A DNA stretch of 64,000 nt from the NCBI RefSeq assembly GCF_004123805.1, contig NZ_RWJX01000001.1, positions 1 through 64,000 on the forward strand, given 5' to 3'. Positions within the stretch are counted from its first letter, which is position 1. The number at the start of each line of letters is the position of its first letter. Position numbers and translations under genes: made by a program. This stretch comes from Cellulomonas endophytica. Its GTDB lineage: Bacteria > Actinomycetota > Actinomycetes > Actinomycetales > Cellulomonadaceae. Below, piece by piece: positions 1 through 8,889 of this stretch. The notes under the pieces were generated by a model. The model saw only the letters and a program-made list of their open reading frames with translations. It was not told the origin of the DNA and searched no databases.

Positions 1-1776
1 GTGCGCGACGGCCCCCGCCGCGACGAGCGACCCGACGACCGCCGCGCCGGCCCCGGCAGCCCCGGCGGCCCCGGCGACGGGCGGCGCCGCCGTCCGGCGG
101 TCCACGCCGACGGCACCGGCGCGCAGCCCGGTGGCGACGAGCGGCCACTGCACGTAGGCCGACAGGGCGGCGAGCAGCACCATCGCCCACGTCACCTCGA
201 GGCCGCGGGTGAGCGTGACGTGGCCGAGGCCCGTCCACAGCAGCGCCTGGGCCACGGCCGCGTACAGCGTGGTCGTCCGCACGACGGTCGTCGCGACGGA
301 GGCGCGCCGCCCGCCCGTGGCGGCGGCGGTCGTGCCGGTGGCGACCCACTCCTGCGTCCGCCCGCGCACGAGGTCGACGATCGCGACGGCGTGCGCGAAG
401 GAGTACAGGTACTGCACGCGCAGGACGTCCACGCGCCAGTGGCCACGCATCACCACGGGGTACACGACGAGCCACAGCAGCACCGCGCCGAGCAGCCAGA
501 CGCTGTTCATCGGCTCCACCCAGGCCGGGAACGCCCAGAGCATGACGACGGCCGGCAGGGGCGCCACGACGGCGTTGACGCCGGTGGAGATGTAGTAGAG
601 GAAGCCGCTCCAGAAGCACAGGCGCTGCCGCAGCGTGAGGAAGCCGTCGTCGTGGAACGAGGGGTCCGCGAGCAGCGACATGCTGCCCGTGCACCACCGG
701 TACTGCTGGGTGACGAACGCCCGCACGTCGTCGGGGCACAGGCCCTTCGACAGCACCACGGGCACGTAGCGCACGACGAGCCCGCGCCGGAGCATCCCGA
801 CACCGGTGTGCACGTCCTCGCTGTGCCCGATCTGCGCGAAGCCGCCCGAGGCCTCCAGCGCCGAGCGCCGGTACAGCGCGCACGTGCCCACGCAGATGGC
901 GGCGTCGCTGCGGTCCCGCGCCGGCTGGATCCAGCGGTAGAACATCTCCTGGGTGGCGCCGGCGCAGCGCTGCAGCCACCCCATGCCGGCGACCGCGTCG
1001 AAGTACTGCGGCGACTGGACGATGCCGACGCGCGGGTCGTCGAGGTACGGCACGAGCGCGCGCAGGTAGTCCGGCCGGGGCACGAAGTCGGCGTCGAGGA
1101 CCGCCAGCACGTCGCCGGAGCTGTGCTCGTACCCGTACCGCAGGTTCCCGGCCTTCTTCAGCCGGCCCCGGTCCGGGCGGGTCAGGTACTCGAAGCCGTG
1201 GGCCGCCGCGAGCGCCGCGACCTCGGGGCGCGCGGAGTCGTCGAGGACGAGCACCCGCAGGGTCCCGTCCCACTCGAGGGCGGCGACGTGGTGGTACGTG
1301 TTCGCCAGCACGGCCAGGTCCTCCCCCGCGCTGGGCAGCAGCACGTCGACCGAGGGGACCGCGTCCGGCCGCCACGCCGCCAGGAGCGCGCGGTGGGAGG
1401 CGAGGTCGACGCGCCGACGGCGCGAGGACGACAGGAGGGAGACCACCATCGTCACCGCGAAGAGCGACAGCGGGACGAGGAAGAGCAGCAGGCGCAGGTC
1501 GGCGACGGCGAAGCTCGTCGCGGACACGGCGACGAGCACGAACGACAGCGCCTGGAGCACCAGCACCCACCGGTGCTGGCGCCCGAGGTAGGACACCATC
1601 TCCGCGTCGGAGGGGGGCGCGGGCAGCGCCGGGTCGACGGGCCGCACCCCCGTGCCCGGCCGCAGCCCCGACCCCGCGCCAGGACCGGGCTCCACCTGCC
1701 GGGCCGTGGCCGGGGCCGGCCCGGCGGGGACGACGAGGGGCGGTGCGGCGTCGGGTTCGTGCAGACCGGTCGTCAT
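1..1776 (-). CDS. Cellulose-synthase-like processive glycosyltransferase (GT2), partial at left edge
   Basis: The reading frame runs leftward off the window, so the C-terminus is missing; 592 codons are visible. It starts at ATG 1776, eight bases after GGAGG. After a Pro-rich cytoplasmic N-terminus come two membrane segments (about residues 70-115), then a GT2 catalytic core with the processive signature: a DDS motif, the metal-binding DAD (in VLDADF), a SEDVHTG acceptor motif and QQYRW (the QxxRW motif). Several membrane helices follow. Members of this family polymerise beta-linked glucan or similar chains at the inner membrane while translocating them. The product here is unknown. No BcsB- or BcsC-like partner is visible. 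The orphan binding lipoprotein is divergent to it. Confidence 0.88.
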   Translation of the reverse strand, partial: MTTGLHEPDAAPPLVVPAGPAPATARQVEPGPGAGSGLRPGTGVRPVDPALPAPPSDAEMVSYLGRQHRWVLVLQALSFVLVAVSATSFAVADLRLLLFLVPLSLFAVTMVVSLLSSSRRRRVDLASHRALLAAWRPDAVPSVDVLLPSAGEDLAVLANTYHHVAALEWDGTLRVLVLDDSARPEVAALAAAHGFEYLTRPDRGRLKKAGNLRYGYEHSSGDVLAVLDADFVPRPDYLRALVPYLDDPRVGIVQSPQYFDAVAGMGWLQRCAGATQEMFYRWIQPARDRSDAAICVGTCALYRRSALEASGGFAQIGHSEDVHTGVGMLRRGLVVRYVPVVLSKGLCPDDVRAFVTQQYRWCTGSMSLLADPSFHDDGFLTLRQRLCFWSGFLYYISTGVNAVVAPLPAVVMLWAFPAWVEPMNSVWLLGAVLLWLVVYPVVMRGHWRVDVLRVQYLYSFAHAVAIVDLVRGRTQEWVATGTTAAATGGRRASVATTVVRTTTLYAAVAQALLWTGLGHVTLTRGLEVTWAMVLLAALSAYVQWPLVATGLRAGAVGVDRRTAAPPVAGAAGAAGAGAAVVGSLVAAGAVAH

Positions 1777-2091
1777 CGCCTCGTCCTCCGGTGGCCCCCG
1801 GGGACCGACGGGTCGTCGGTGCACGGGTCGGGGACACTCTGCCCGGCGCACCGCCCACCCCGTCAACAATCCGGGGTGAACGGGACAGACCGGGCATGTG
1901 ACGCGCACGACGCCACCGACCGTCGCCGCACCGCCGCAGCACCGTCGCAGCACCCCCGCAGCACCGTCGCCCGTGCTGAGAGGCGGGTGAGGTGGCGCGG
2001 TCGCGTCGGGTCACGGTCCCCGTCACCGTGGTCGACGCGGACCCGCCGGGGTGCGCCCCGCCGTGGTGTCGGCGACCAGAGAGGCCACCCC
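1777..2091. promoter_or_regulatory. Divergent intergenic region between glycosyltransferase and binding lipoprotein
   Basis: I see no gene in these 315 bases. On the minus strand a TTGACG (1866-1861) followed 19 bases later by CAGAGT (1841-1836) could be a weak promoter for the glycosyltransferase. Overlapping it is an inverted repeat with arms ACCCCG (1857-1862) and CGGGGT (1872-1877), which could be an operator. The segment 1920-1975 repeats GCAGCACC-type words several times. The calls are by eye and uncertain. Confidence 0.35.
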
Positions 2092-3420
2092 ATGACGCGC
2101 TCCCGATCCGTCGCCCGCCGCGCCGCCGTCCCCGGTGCGGCCGCCCTGGTCCTGGGCCTCGTCGCCTGCTCCGCCGACGGCGGGTCCGCAGGGGCCGACG
2201 CGGCGGGCGGGGCGTCCTCCGGCGAGCCGGTGGAGCTCACGATGGCGTTCTGGGGCGACGCCGACCTCGCCGACCGCTACCGGCAGGCGACCGACCTCTT
2301 CTCCGAGGAGAACCCCGGGGTCACCGTGCAGTCGTCCTTCTCCTCCTGGGTGGACTACTGGCCGGCCCGCGCGACGGAGGCGGCCGCCCGGGCCCTGCCC
2401 GACGTCGTGCACTCGGACCTGCAGTACCTGCAGGAGTACGGCGGCCAGGGCAGCCTCCTCGACCTCGGCCCGTACGTCGAGGACGGCACGATCGACCTCG
2501 AGGGCTGGGACGAGACGCTCGTGGGGGCCGGCGAGGTGGACGGCACGCAGGTCGCCGTGCCGATCGCCACCAACACGCTCGGCGTCTTCCAGGACCCGGT
2601 CGTCCTCGCCGAGGCGGGCGTGGAGCCGCTCGACGCCACGTCGACGTGGCAGGACTACCTCGACCTCACCGCCGCCGTGTCCGCCGCCGGGCTCACGACG
2701 GCCGAGGGGCAGCCCGTCTACGGCTCGGTCGACGTGACCCGCAACCTCGAGCACTTCATGCTCTGGCGGCTGCAGCAGGGCACCCCGCCGTTCGACGCCG
2801 ACGGCACCCGGCAGTTCGACGCGGACGACATCGTCGAGTGGCTCGAGCTCACGGGGTCGCAGCGGGCCGACGGCGCGATCTACCCGGCCGCGCGCGCCAC
2901 CGCCGTGTCCCCCGCCCTGCCCTTCACCACCGGCGAGCTCGCGGTGGACCTCACCTGGAGCAGCTACATGGTCGAGTTCTCCGCGGCCACGGGGCGCGAC
3001 GACCTGCAGCTCGTGCCGGTCCCCCTCGCCGAGGACGGCGAGCGCCACACGTTCCTGCGGCCGGCCATGATGTTCTCGGCCTCGGCCGCCACCGAGCACC
3101 CGCAGGAGGCGGCCGAGCTCGTCGACTTCCTCCTCAACGACGAGCGGGTCGGCGCCATCTTCGGCACCGCGCGCGGCGTCCCGGCCGACCCCGAGCAGCG
3201 GGACCAGGTCGAGGCGCCGGAGGGCTCCGTCGACGCGCGGCTGCTGTCCTTCATGGAGGAGGTCACCGCCGAGGGCACCGACCCCGTGCCGGTCTACCCG
3301 CAGGGCTTCGGCTCGCTCGCGGCCACCTGGCGCGAGCTGTCCGAGGAGGTCAACTACGGGCAGCTGACGCCCGCGGAGCTCGCGGAGCAGTTCCTGGCGG
3401 AGGCCGAGCTCGTCGGCTGA
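2092..3420 (+). CDS. Extracellular solute-binding lipoprotein (carbohydrate ABC type), orphan
   Basis: This 442-residue protein has a basic N-terminus, a hydrophobic segment and a lipobox LVAC with Cys26, so it should be a lipid-anchored binding protein on the outer face of the membrane. The mature part has the usual order of a family 1 sugar-binding protein (ELTMAFWGDADLADRY near the start, NPGVTV, DVVHSDLQYL, later FLLNDERVGAIF). The start was chosen as the ATG giving the signal peptide directly; the open frame extends far upstream but only as antisense of the glycosyltransferase. No permease or ATPase gene adjoins it: the neighbours are a divergent glycosyltransferase and a flotillin-like gene. 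The ligand is unknown. Confidence 0.88.
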   Translation: MTRSRSVARRAAVPGAAALVLGLVACSADGGSAGADAAGGASSGEPVELTMAFWGDADLADRYRQATDLFSEENPGVTVQSSFSSWVDYWPARATEAAARALPDVVHSDLQYLQEYGGQGSLLDLGPYVEDGTIDLEGWDETLVGAGEVDGTQVAVPIATNTLGVFQDPVVLAEAGVEPLDATSTWQDYLDLTAAVSAAGLTTAEGQPVYGSVDVTRNLEHFMLWRLQQGTPPFDADGTRQFDADDIVEWLELTGSQRADGAIYPAARATAVSPALPFTTGELAVDLTWSSYMVEFSAATGRDDLQLVPVPLAEDGERHTFLRPAMMFSASAATEHPQEAAELVDFLLNDERVGAIFGTARGVPADPEQRDQVEAPEGSVDARLLSFMEEVTAEGTDPVPVYPQGFGSLAATWRELSEEVNYGQLTPAELAEQFLAEAELVG

Positions 3421-3629
3421 CCACCGACGGACGGGCCACCCGGCCGCGTGACGCCCCCGCGCGGCCGGGCGACGAGCTGGGGAGAACCGCTCCCACCCCG
3501 TGCCCGCGGCGCCTAGGGTGCAGGTCACGCACCCGTCGACGCCCGACGGGTCCGCGTCGCGGCGTGGCAGGGGGCCGGCCGGGGCGCTGCACCGCCCCTC
3601 GTCCGGGGCCCGTCCCCCGGAGGAGTCCC

Positions 3630-5222
3630 ATGGAGGTCGCAGGCACCCTGGCGGTCGTCGCCGTCGCGGTGGTCGTCCTGGTCGTGCTCGTCGTCGTCGC
3701 GCTCGTCTACGCCAAGGTGCGGTTCAAGATCGCCACGCCGGACGAGGCGCTCATCATCACCGGGCGCAAGAGCGGCACCCCGGTCATCAACCCCGAGACC
3801 GGCGACGAGACCACCGACCTGTCCGGCCAGCGCGTCGTCATCGGGGGCGGCACGTTCGTCAAGCCCGTCTTCGAGCAGGTCGTGCGCCTGTCGCTGGCGT
3901 CCCAGAGCTTCCCGGTGGCCGCGGAGGACGCGACGACGAAGAGCGGCGTCGGCGTCACGCTGCGCAGCATCGCGGTCGTGAAGGTGGGCGGCACCGAGCG
4001 GATGGTCCGGGCCGCCGCGCAGCGGTTCGCCGGCCGCGGCCAGGAGCAGGTCATCGAGCAGCAGACGAGCGAGGTGCTCGTCGGCGTGCTGCGCACCATC
4101 GCGGGCACCCTGACCGTCGAGTCGATCCTCTACGAGCGCCAGGACTTCTCGAAGGAGGTCAAGGACATCGCCGTGCCCATGCTCGCCGAGCGCGGCCTCG
4201 TCCTGGAGAACTTCGAGATCCAGACCGTGGAGGACTCGGGCAACTACATCCGCAACCTCGGCCGGCCGCGCGCCGCCGCCGTGGCGCGCGACGCGGAGAT
4301 CGCCGAGGCGCAGGCCCGGCAGGAGAGCACGGAGCGCTCGAACGAGGCCGCCGTGCAGATCGCCGAGTCCAACAAGGCCCTGGCCCTGCGCAACGCCCAC
4401 ATCGAGCAGGAGACGGCCACCGCGCGCGCCGAGGCGGAGGCGGCGAAGGAGCGCGCCGAGGCCGAGGCCGCCCAGTCCGTGCTCGTCCAGCAGGAGCAGG
4501 TCGCCGTGCGGCGCGCGGCGCTGCGCGAGCAGGAGCTCCAGACGGAGGTCCGCAAGCCGGCGGAGGCCCGCACCTACGAGGCCGCCCAGCAGGCCGACGC
4601 GCGCAAGTACGCCGCCGAGCAGGAGGCGGAGTCCGCCAAGACGGCCGCGATCCGCAAGTACGAGGCCGAGGCCCTGCGCACGACCGCCCAGGCGGACGCC
4701 GAGGCGGCCGCGGCTCGCGCCCGTGCCGAGGCGGCGCTCGTCGAGCAGCAGCGCCGCGCCGAGGGCGCCCTCGCGCTCGCGAAGGCCGAGGCGGACGGCG
4801 TCCGGGCCCGCGGCGAGGCCGAGGCCGCGTCGGAGCGCGCCAAGGGCGAGGCCCGGGCCGCCGCCATCAAGGCCGAGGCGGACGCCTACCAGGTGTTCCC
4901 CGAGTCGGCGCGACTGCAGATGGTGCTGGACGCCCTGCCCAAGGTCGCGCAGCCGTACGCCGACGCGCTCGCGAGCATCGACGGCATCACGATCATCGAC
5001 AAGGACGGCGCGTCGCGGGTGACCGGCCAGGTCGCCACGGGGGTCCAGGAGCTGACGGCCCTGCTCAAGGCCCAGACGGGGATCGACCTCGGCCGCCTGG
5101 TCGGCGGCGGCACCGGCGGGACGGGCGGTCCGGAGAGGACGTCCGGCGCGCCTGCCGACCCCGCCGAGGACGGCGCGTCCCGTGGCCTGACCGACGGGCC
5201 CGTGCTCGACGGGGCCCGCTGA
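3630..5222 (+). CDS. Flotillin-like SPFH/band 7 membrane-microdomain protein
   Basis: This 530-residue protein starts at an ATG behind a strong CGGAGGAG. A single N-terminal membrane anchor (about residues 1-27) leads into an SPFH/band 7 domain (about 30-220, including DEALIITGRKSG). A long Ala/Glu/Arg-rich coiled coil (about 220-430) follows, with many AEA and AEAE repeats. The C-terminal part (DGITIIDKDG) resembles the oligomerisation end of flotillins. Flotillins form ring-like scaffolds that organise membrane domains. The gene stands alone, 209 bases after the lipoprotein gene; no NfeD-type partner is visible. Confidence 0.9.
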   Translation: MEVAGTLAVVAVAVVVLVVLVVVALVYAKVRFKIATPDEALIITGRKSGTPVINPETGDETTDLSGQRVVIGGGTFVKPVFEQVVRLSLASQSFPVAAEDATTKSGVGVTLRSIAVVKVGGTERMVRAAAQRFAGRGQEQVIEQQTSEVLVGVLRTIAGTLTVESILYERQDFSKEVKDIAVPMLAERGLVLENFEIQTVEDSGNYIRNLGRPRAAAVARDAEIAEAQARQESTERSNEAAVQIAESNKALALRNAHIEQETATARAEAEAAKERAEAEAAQSVLVQQEQVAVRRAALREQELQTEVRKPAEARTYEAAQQADARKYAAEQEAESAKTAAIRKYEAEALRTTAQADAEAAAARARAEAALVEQQRRAEGALALAKAEADGVRARGEAEAASERAKGEARAAAIKAEADAYQVFPESARLQMVLDALPKVAQPYADALASIDGITIIDKDGASRVTGQVATGVQELTALLKAQTGIDLGRLVGGGTGGTGGPERTSGAPADPAEDGASRGLTDGPVLDGAR

Positions 5223-5264
5223 CGGGCCCGCCCGCGCCCACGCCGCGGCCCCGGTGCTGCGCGG

Positions 5265-5675
5265 TCAGCTCACGGGGTCGTAGGGGTCCGGCTCGTCCGG
5301 GTCGTCCGGGTAGTCCGGGTAGTCCGGGTAGTCGTCCTCCACCGAGCAGAGGATGACGTGGCTCAGGTCCTTGCCGGAGTAGTGCGTGTACACCGCACCG
5401 GGGACCGGGTCCTCGACGACCGTGCGGGCACCGCTGCCGGAGCCGGCCTTGAGCACGAGGACGGTCCAGACGCTGCCCGCGGGCGGCTGCGGCACCGTGA
5501 AGGAGCCGATGCCGTCGACGAGCTCGGTCTTCGTGCAGGAGGCGTCGTAGAGCGCCTCCCAGTAGGCCTCCGTGTTCTGGGTCGGGACGACGGCGGCGCT
5601 CGCGGGGGCGGCGGCGGCGCCGGCCAGCGCGACGCCGAGGACGGCGGCGGTGAGGGTACGACGAAGGGCGGGCAT
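5265..5675 (-). CDS. Small secreted protein with Asp-Pro-Tyr repeat tail
   Basis: This 136-residue protein starts at ATG 5675 behind AGGAGG. It has a clear Sec signal peptide (MPALRRTL, hydrophobic stretch, cleavage probably after ASA near residue 28). A small globular region with two cysteines (in DASCTKTEL and VILCSVED) follows; these could form a disulfide. The protein ends in an acidic low-complexity tail of PDY/PDD/PDE units. I do not recognise the family. The tail could bind metal ions or cell-wall material, but that is inference. The gene is convergent with the flotillin gene, and the next rightward gene starts 263 bases upstream. Confidence 0.75.
   Translation of the reverse strand: MPALRRTLTAAVLGVALAGAAAAPASAAVVPTQNTEAYWEALYDASCTKTELVDGIGSFTVPQPPAGSVWTVLVLKAGSGSGARTVVEDPVPGAVYTHYSGKDLSHVILCSVEDDYPDYPDYPDDPDEPDPYDPVS
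5294..5332. repeat. 9-bp tandem repeat encoding the acidic PDY tail
   Basis: Units of the form TCGTCCGGG or TAGTCCGGG repeat about four times in a row. Read on the minus strand, they encode the Tyr/Asp-Pro-Asp units at the end of the small secreted protein. Because the unit is three codons long, a change in copy number would lengthen or shorten the tail without shifting the frame. Confidence 0.7.
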
Positions 5676-5937
5676 GGCTCCTCCTGGCGTGGTCGGACGA
5701 GCCGGACGGCGGGACCGGGGACCACGTCGTGCCCGATCTGCCCGTTTCGTCAGGGTCCTGCGGACGGTCCTGGACTGCCGCCGCCCGGCAGGGTGCGGGG
5801 ACGATCTCACCCGGTCGACGGAGGCCGGGTCGGCCCGACCTCCGCGTTTCGGCGCGACAGACGCCAGGAGCAGAAGTGACGATCAGGCGGAGCCGCCGGG
5901 AGCACCCCCGGTCCCCCACCGCCGCCGGAGCGACCCC

Positions 5938-6672
5938 ATGGACGAGCACCGCGCCCCCGAGACGCCCCCCGACGGCCCCGAGGGCCGGGCTGGAGGTCCG
6001 GACGGGCCCGACGAGCACGACGGGTCCGACGAGACGGTGCTGCACGCCGGCGCCGCGCTCCTGGCCGTGCACGGCGTGGGGGCGGGCCTGCCGGACGGCC
6101 ACCTCGTGCGCCGGGCCGTGGTGCGCCAGATCCTCGCGCTCGCCGAGCCGCGGCCGGCGCCGAGCCGGGTGGCGGACCTGGGCGAGCTGCTCGTGCTCCC
6201 CGCCGGCGCGCTCCTGCGGCACCCGACCACGGGAGACCTCGTCGAGATGGTCCGCCGCCGGGGGCTGGTGTGGCCCGCGGTCGACGGCGCGCTGCTGCAC
6301 GGGCCGTCCCTCGTCCGCGAGGACGACTTCCCCATGGAGGTCCTGCACCTGCCGGACGTCGTCGCCGCCCCCTCCGCCGCCGTCCGCGAGCGCGCGGAGC
6401 ACGCCACGGCCGACGCGCTCGTCCCCGGCGACGTCCTCGACCCGGACACCCCGGTCGTCGCGGTCACCTCGATGAACGAGGACCGCACCCAGGGCACCGG
6501 GCTCCTGCTCGGGACGGTGCAGCAGGTGGCGGCCCGGGCCGCGCGCGTGGCCGTGCAGACGCTCACCGGCACGCCGACGACGCCCGACGGCCGCCCCGGC
6601 CCCGTCGCCGCCCCGCCGCGGCTGACGCGGCACGAGCGCGAGCTCGACCGTCTCGCCCGCGACGGCGGCTGA
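5938..6672 (+). CDS. Conserved-looking hypothetical protein
   Basis: This 244-residue protein starts at an ATG seven bases after GGAG. Its first 30 residues are acidic and Pro-rich. A mixed alpha/beta body follows, with no membrane segment and no motif I recognise; ALLAVHGVGAGLPDG and PVVAVTSMNEDRTQGTG are the most distinctive stretches. Codon use has the strong third-position G/C of a real gene. A TCACCCGG word lies about 130 bases upstream. It is not in an operon: the genes on both sides point left. Function unknown. Confidence 0.7.
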   Translation: MDEHRAPETPPDGPEGRAGGPDGPDEHDGSDETVLHAGAALLAVHGVGAGLPDGHLVRRAVVRQILALAEPRPAPSRVADLGELLVLPAGALLRHPTTGDLVEMVRRRGLVWPAVDGALLHGPSLVREDDFPMEVLHLPDVVAAPSAAVRERAEHATADALVPGDVLDPDTPVVAVTSMNEDRTQGTGLLLGTVQQVAARAARVAVQTLTGTPTTPDGRPGPVAAPPRLTRHERELDRLARDGG

Positions 6673-6723
6673 GGCACGCGACCGGGGCCGGCCGGCCGCG
6701 GGCGCCGACGGGGACGGCAGCCG

Positions 6724-7029
6724 TCAGGCCCAGAGCTCGTCGTCGACCGAGCCGGGGATGCGGACGCCGACGCCCCGGCTCAGCCGGTCCCGCTCGGGCT
6801 GCTCCGCGTGCCAGCCGAAGGTGTGGCCGGCCCGCTCGAGGTCCCGGCACGCCAGGACGGTGTCGTAGGTGACGCCCAGCGCGACGGCCACGCCCGCCGC
6901 GTCGCCCGGGAAGGACTCCCACCGGTGGCCCGTGGCGGTCAGCGCCTCCCGCGCGGCCGCCGCCTCCTCGGGGTGAGCGGCGACGAGCACGGTGTGGTGG
7001 GGCGTGGTGCGCACGAGCAGGTGGGCCAT
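6724..7029 (-). CDS. Hypothetical protein, 101 residues
   Basis: The small soluble protein begins MAHLLVRTTPHHTVLVAAHP at ATG 7029, with AGGA a few bases upstream. It has no signal peptide, membrane helix or recognised domain. The middle part (GVAVALGVTYDTVLACRDLERAG) looks helical and the end is DDELWA. It lies 71 bases downstream of the next leftward gene and may be cotranscribed with it. Function unknown. Confidence 0.6.
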   Translation of the reverse strand: MAHLLVRTTPHHTVLVAAHPEEAAAAREALTATGHRWESFPGDAAGVAVALGVTYDTVLACRDLERAGHTFGWHAEQPERDRLSRGVGVRIPGSVDDELWA

Positions 7030-7100
7030 GGCGCCATCCTGCCCGAGGCGGCGAGGGGGCTCCCGCCGAGCGGCGTGCAGGGGCGGGCGGGCGGCCGGCG

Positions 7101-7757
7101 TCAGGCCCCGTGCCCGTCCCGGCCCTCGTCCCGGCCCTCGCCCCGGGCCGCGGCGTAGGGGGCGCGGCGCAGCGCCGCCGCCCACGCGTAGGTGGGCAGC
7201 GACGGCGGTCGGTGACGGACGGGGTCGAACCGCCGGTCCGTCTCCTCCCCGGTGTCCTCCAGGACGAGGCGGGCCAGGACACCGGGCGGCCCGGCGCCGA
7301 TGGCGCCGAGCAGCAGCCGCTCGCGCTGCGCGGGCGCGTACCCGCGCCCCGGCACGACGAGCAGGACGAGCGGCCCGAGGCGCGAGCGGAACGGCATGAG
7401 CGTGCTCAGCGTCCCCTCGCCGCCCGGCCGGCGCGGCGCGAGGAGGAACCGGGCGACGGGCCCCGTGCCGGCGGAGGCGAGGAGCACGTCGCGGGGCGCG
7501 CCCGGCGGTCCCCAGCGCAGCGCCAGGCCGACGACGTCGGGCAGCGGCGCGGGCAGGCCGGCGGCGCGGGAGCGTCGGGCCTCCACCGGCTCCGTCGCCC
7601 CGGCGCGGCCGAGCCCGAGGGCGGCGCCGTCCGCCGTCCACGTCACCGTGCCGACCAGCCGCGTGCCCACCGGGTGCAGGGGCCGCTCGCGCCCGGCCGC
7701 GCGCACCGCCCGGGCGAGGACCGCGGCGACCGCGCCACCGGCCCGCGCCGCGGCCAC
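7101..7757 (-). CDS. Conserved hypothetical protein (actinobacterial type)
   Basis: This 218-residue protein starts at GTG 7757, five bases after GGAGG. Its central part (LPDVVGLALRWG, DVLLASAGTG, GTLSTLMPFRS, GPLVLLVV) resembles an actinobacterial family often labelled phosphodiesterase without firm proof, so I do not assign an enzymatic role. The C-terminus is Arg/Gly/Asp-rich low complexity from a short repeat. It is probably the first gene of a two-gene leftward unit. Confidence 0.6.
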   Translation of the reverse strand: MAAARAGGAVAAVLARAVRAAGRERPLHPVGTRLVGTVTWTADGAALGLGRAGATEPVEARRSRAAGLPAPLPDVVGLALRWGPPGAPRDVLLASAGTGPVARFLLAPRRPGGEGTLSTLMPFRSRLGPLVLLVVPGRGYAPAQRERLLLGAIGAGPPGVLARLVLEDTGEETDRRFDPVRHRPPSLPTYAWAAALRRAPYAAARGEGRDEGRDGHGA

Positions 7758-8145
7758 GAGGACCTCCGGGGCTCGCGGCGCCGGCGCCCGCTGCCCCTGC
7801 GCCCGCTGCCCCTGCGCCCGCCTACCCCTGCGCTCCGTGGTGCCCCCCTCCCCCCCGGTCCGCCGTCCCGCCGGTCCCCGACCGCCTCGTCCGCCCGGCC
7901 TGCCCCGGCCTCACGGCGTGCGCCGGCTGCACGGGCGCGACGCCCGGCTCCGGTGAGGGCACCGGCGCGCCGCGCTCCCGCCTGCCATCTCCCTGGTCGA
8001 GGAACGGCGCCGCCCCCGCGCCTCGCGGCGGGCGGCGCGTGATCCGTGCCGTGCTCCGTGCTCCCAGGCCACCAGGTCTCCGGCGGGCCGGCAACCGGAC
8101 ACGGTGCCCGGCGCGTCGACCAGCACGGGCAACCCCGGAGCCCGC
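7758..8145. other. Intergenic region with 15-bp repeat, no gene seen
   Basis: These 388 bases separate the end of the uracil-DNA glycosylase gene from the start of the next leftward gene. I find no frame with a plausible start, ribosome-binding site and protein-like composition. A GC-rich 15-base unit starting GCCCGCTGCC repeats twice, plus one degenerate copy, at 7786-7831. The promoter of the 7757 gene should lie here, but I cannot place it. Confidence 0.5.
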
Positions 8146-8889
8146 TCAGGCGGTGGCGAGGGCCCGTGCCCGGGCGAGGACGGCGTCGAGCATCGCGGGC
8201 GTGAGGCGGCCGGTGAAGGTGTTCTGCTGGCTGACGTGGTAGCAGCCCAGCAGGGTGAGCCGCCGCCCGTCGGGGCCGTCCAGGACCACCTCGGCACCGT
8301 GCCCGAACGCCGGCCGCGGCCGCGGCACGGCCCAGCCGAGGTCGCGCAGGGTCGCCAGCAGCGCGACCCAGCCGAAGCCCCCGAGCACGACGGCGACGAC
8401 CGGGTCGACGAGCTCCACCTCCCGCGCGAGGAACGGCGCGCACGTGCGGCGCTCCTCGGGCGTCGGCACGTTGGCCGGCGGTGCGCACCGGACCGGCGCC
8501 GTCATGCGTGCCCCGAGGAGCGTGAGCCCGTCCCCGGCGTGCACGGAGGTCGGCCGGTCCGCCAGGCCCGCGCGGTGCAGCGCGGCGACGAGGACGTCCC
8601 CGGACCGGTCGCCGGTGAACATCCGGCCCGTGCGGTTCGCGCCGTGCGCGGCGGGGGCCAGCCCCACCACGAGCACGCGCGCGGCCGGGTCCCCGAAGCC
8701 CGGCACGGGCCGTGCCCAGTAGGTCTCCTCGCGGAAGGCCGCCCGCCGCTCCCGTCCCACGGTCTCGCGCCAGGCGACGAGGCGCGGGCAGGCGCGGCAG
8801 CCCGTGAGCAGCGCGTCGAGCGCCGCGAGGTCCCCGGCCCCCGCCGCCCGCGCGGGCAGGGCCGCCGGGTCCGGCGCGCCGTCAGGCAC
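8146..8889 (-). CDS. Family 5 uracil-DNA glycosylase (UdgB type)
   Basis: This 247-residue enzyme removes uracil and other deaminated bases from DNA at the start of base-excision repair. The sequence shows the [4Fe-4S] cysteine pattern (CRACPRL near the N-terminus, later RCAPP and RTCAPF). The family-5 motif A appears as [14 protein letters not shown] and motif B as [13 protein letters not shown]. Most members have GG where this one has GA. The GTG start (8889) lies inside the end of the upstream phosphatase gene (8-base overlap) behind GGGAGGGG, so translation is coupled. Confidence 0.92.
   Translation of the reverse strand: MPDGAPDPAALPARAAGAGDLAALDALLTGCRACPRLVAWRETVGRERRAAFREETYWARPVPGFGDPAARVLVVGLAPAAHGANRTGRMFTGDRSGDVLVAALHRAGLADRPTSVHAGDGLTLLGARMTAPVRCAPPANVPTPEERRTCAPFLAREVELVDPVVAVVLGGFGWVALLATLRDLGWAVPRPRPAFGHGAEVVLDGPDGRRLTLLGCYHVSQQNTFTGRLTPAMLDAVLARARALATA

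Noticed and set aside
1-2091. A very long rightward open frame continuous with the binding lipoprotein gene
   Set aside because: Its translation before 2092 is Arg/Gly/Pro-rich antisense of the leftward glycosyltransferase, which has clear motifs; the lipoprotein signal peptide begins at 2092.
7786-7831. Possible CRISPR-like or origin-type repeat
   Set aside because: Only two exact direct copies of a 15-base GC-rich unit with no spacers; it is a simple tandem repeat.
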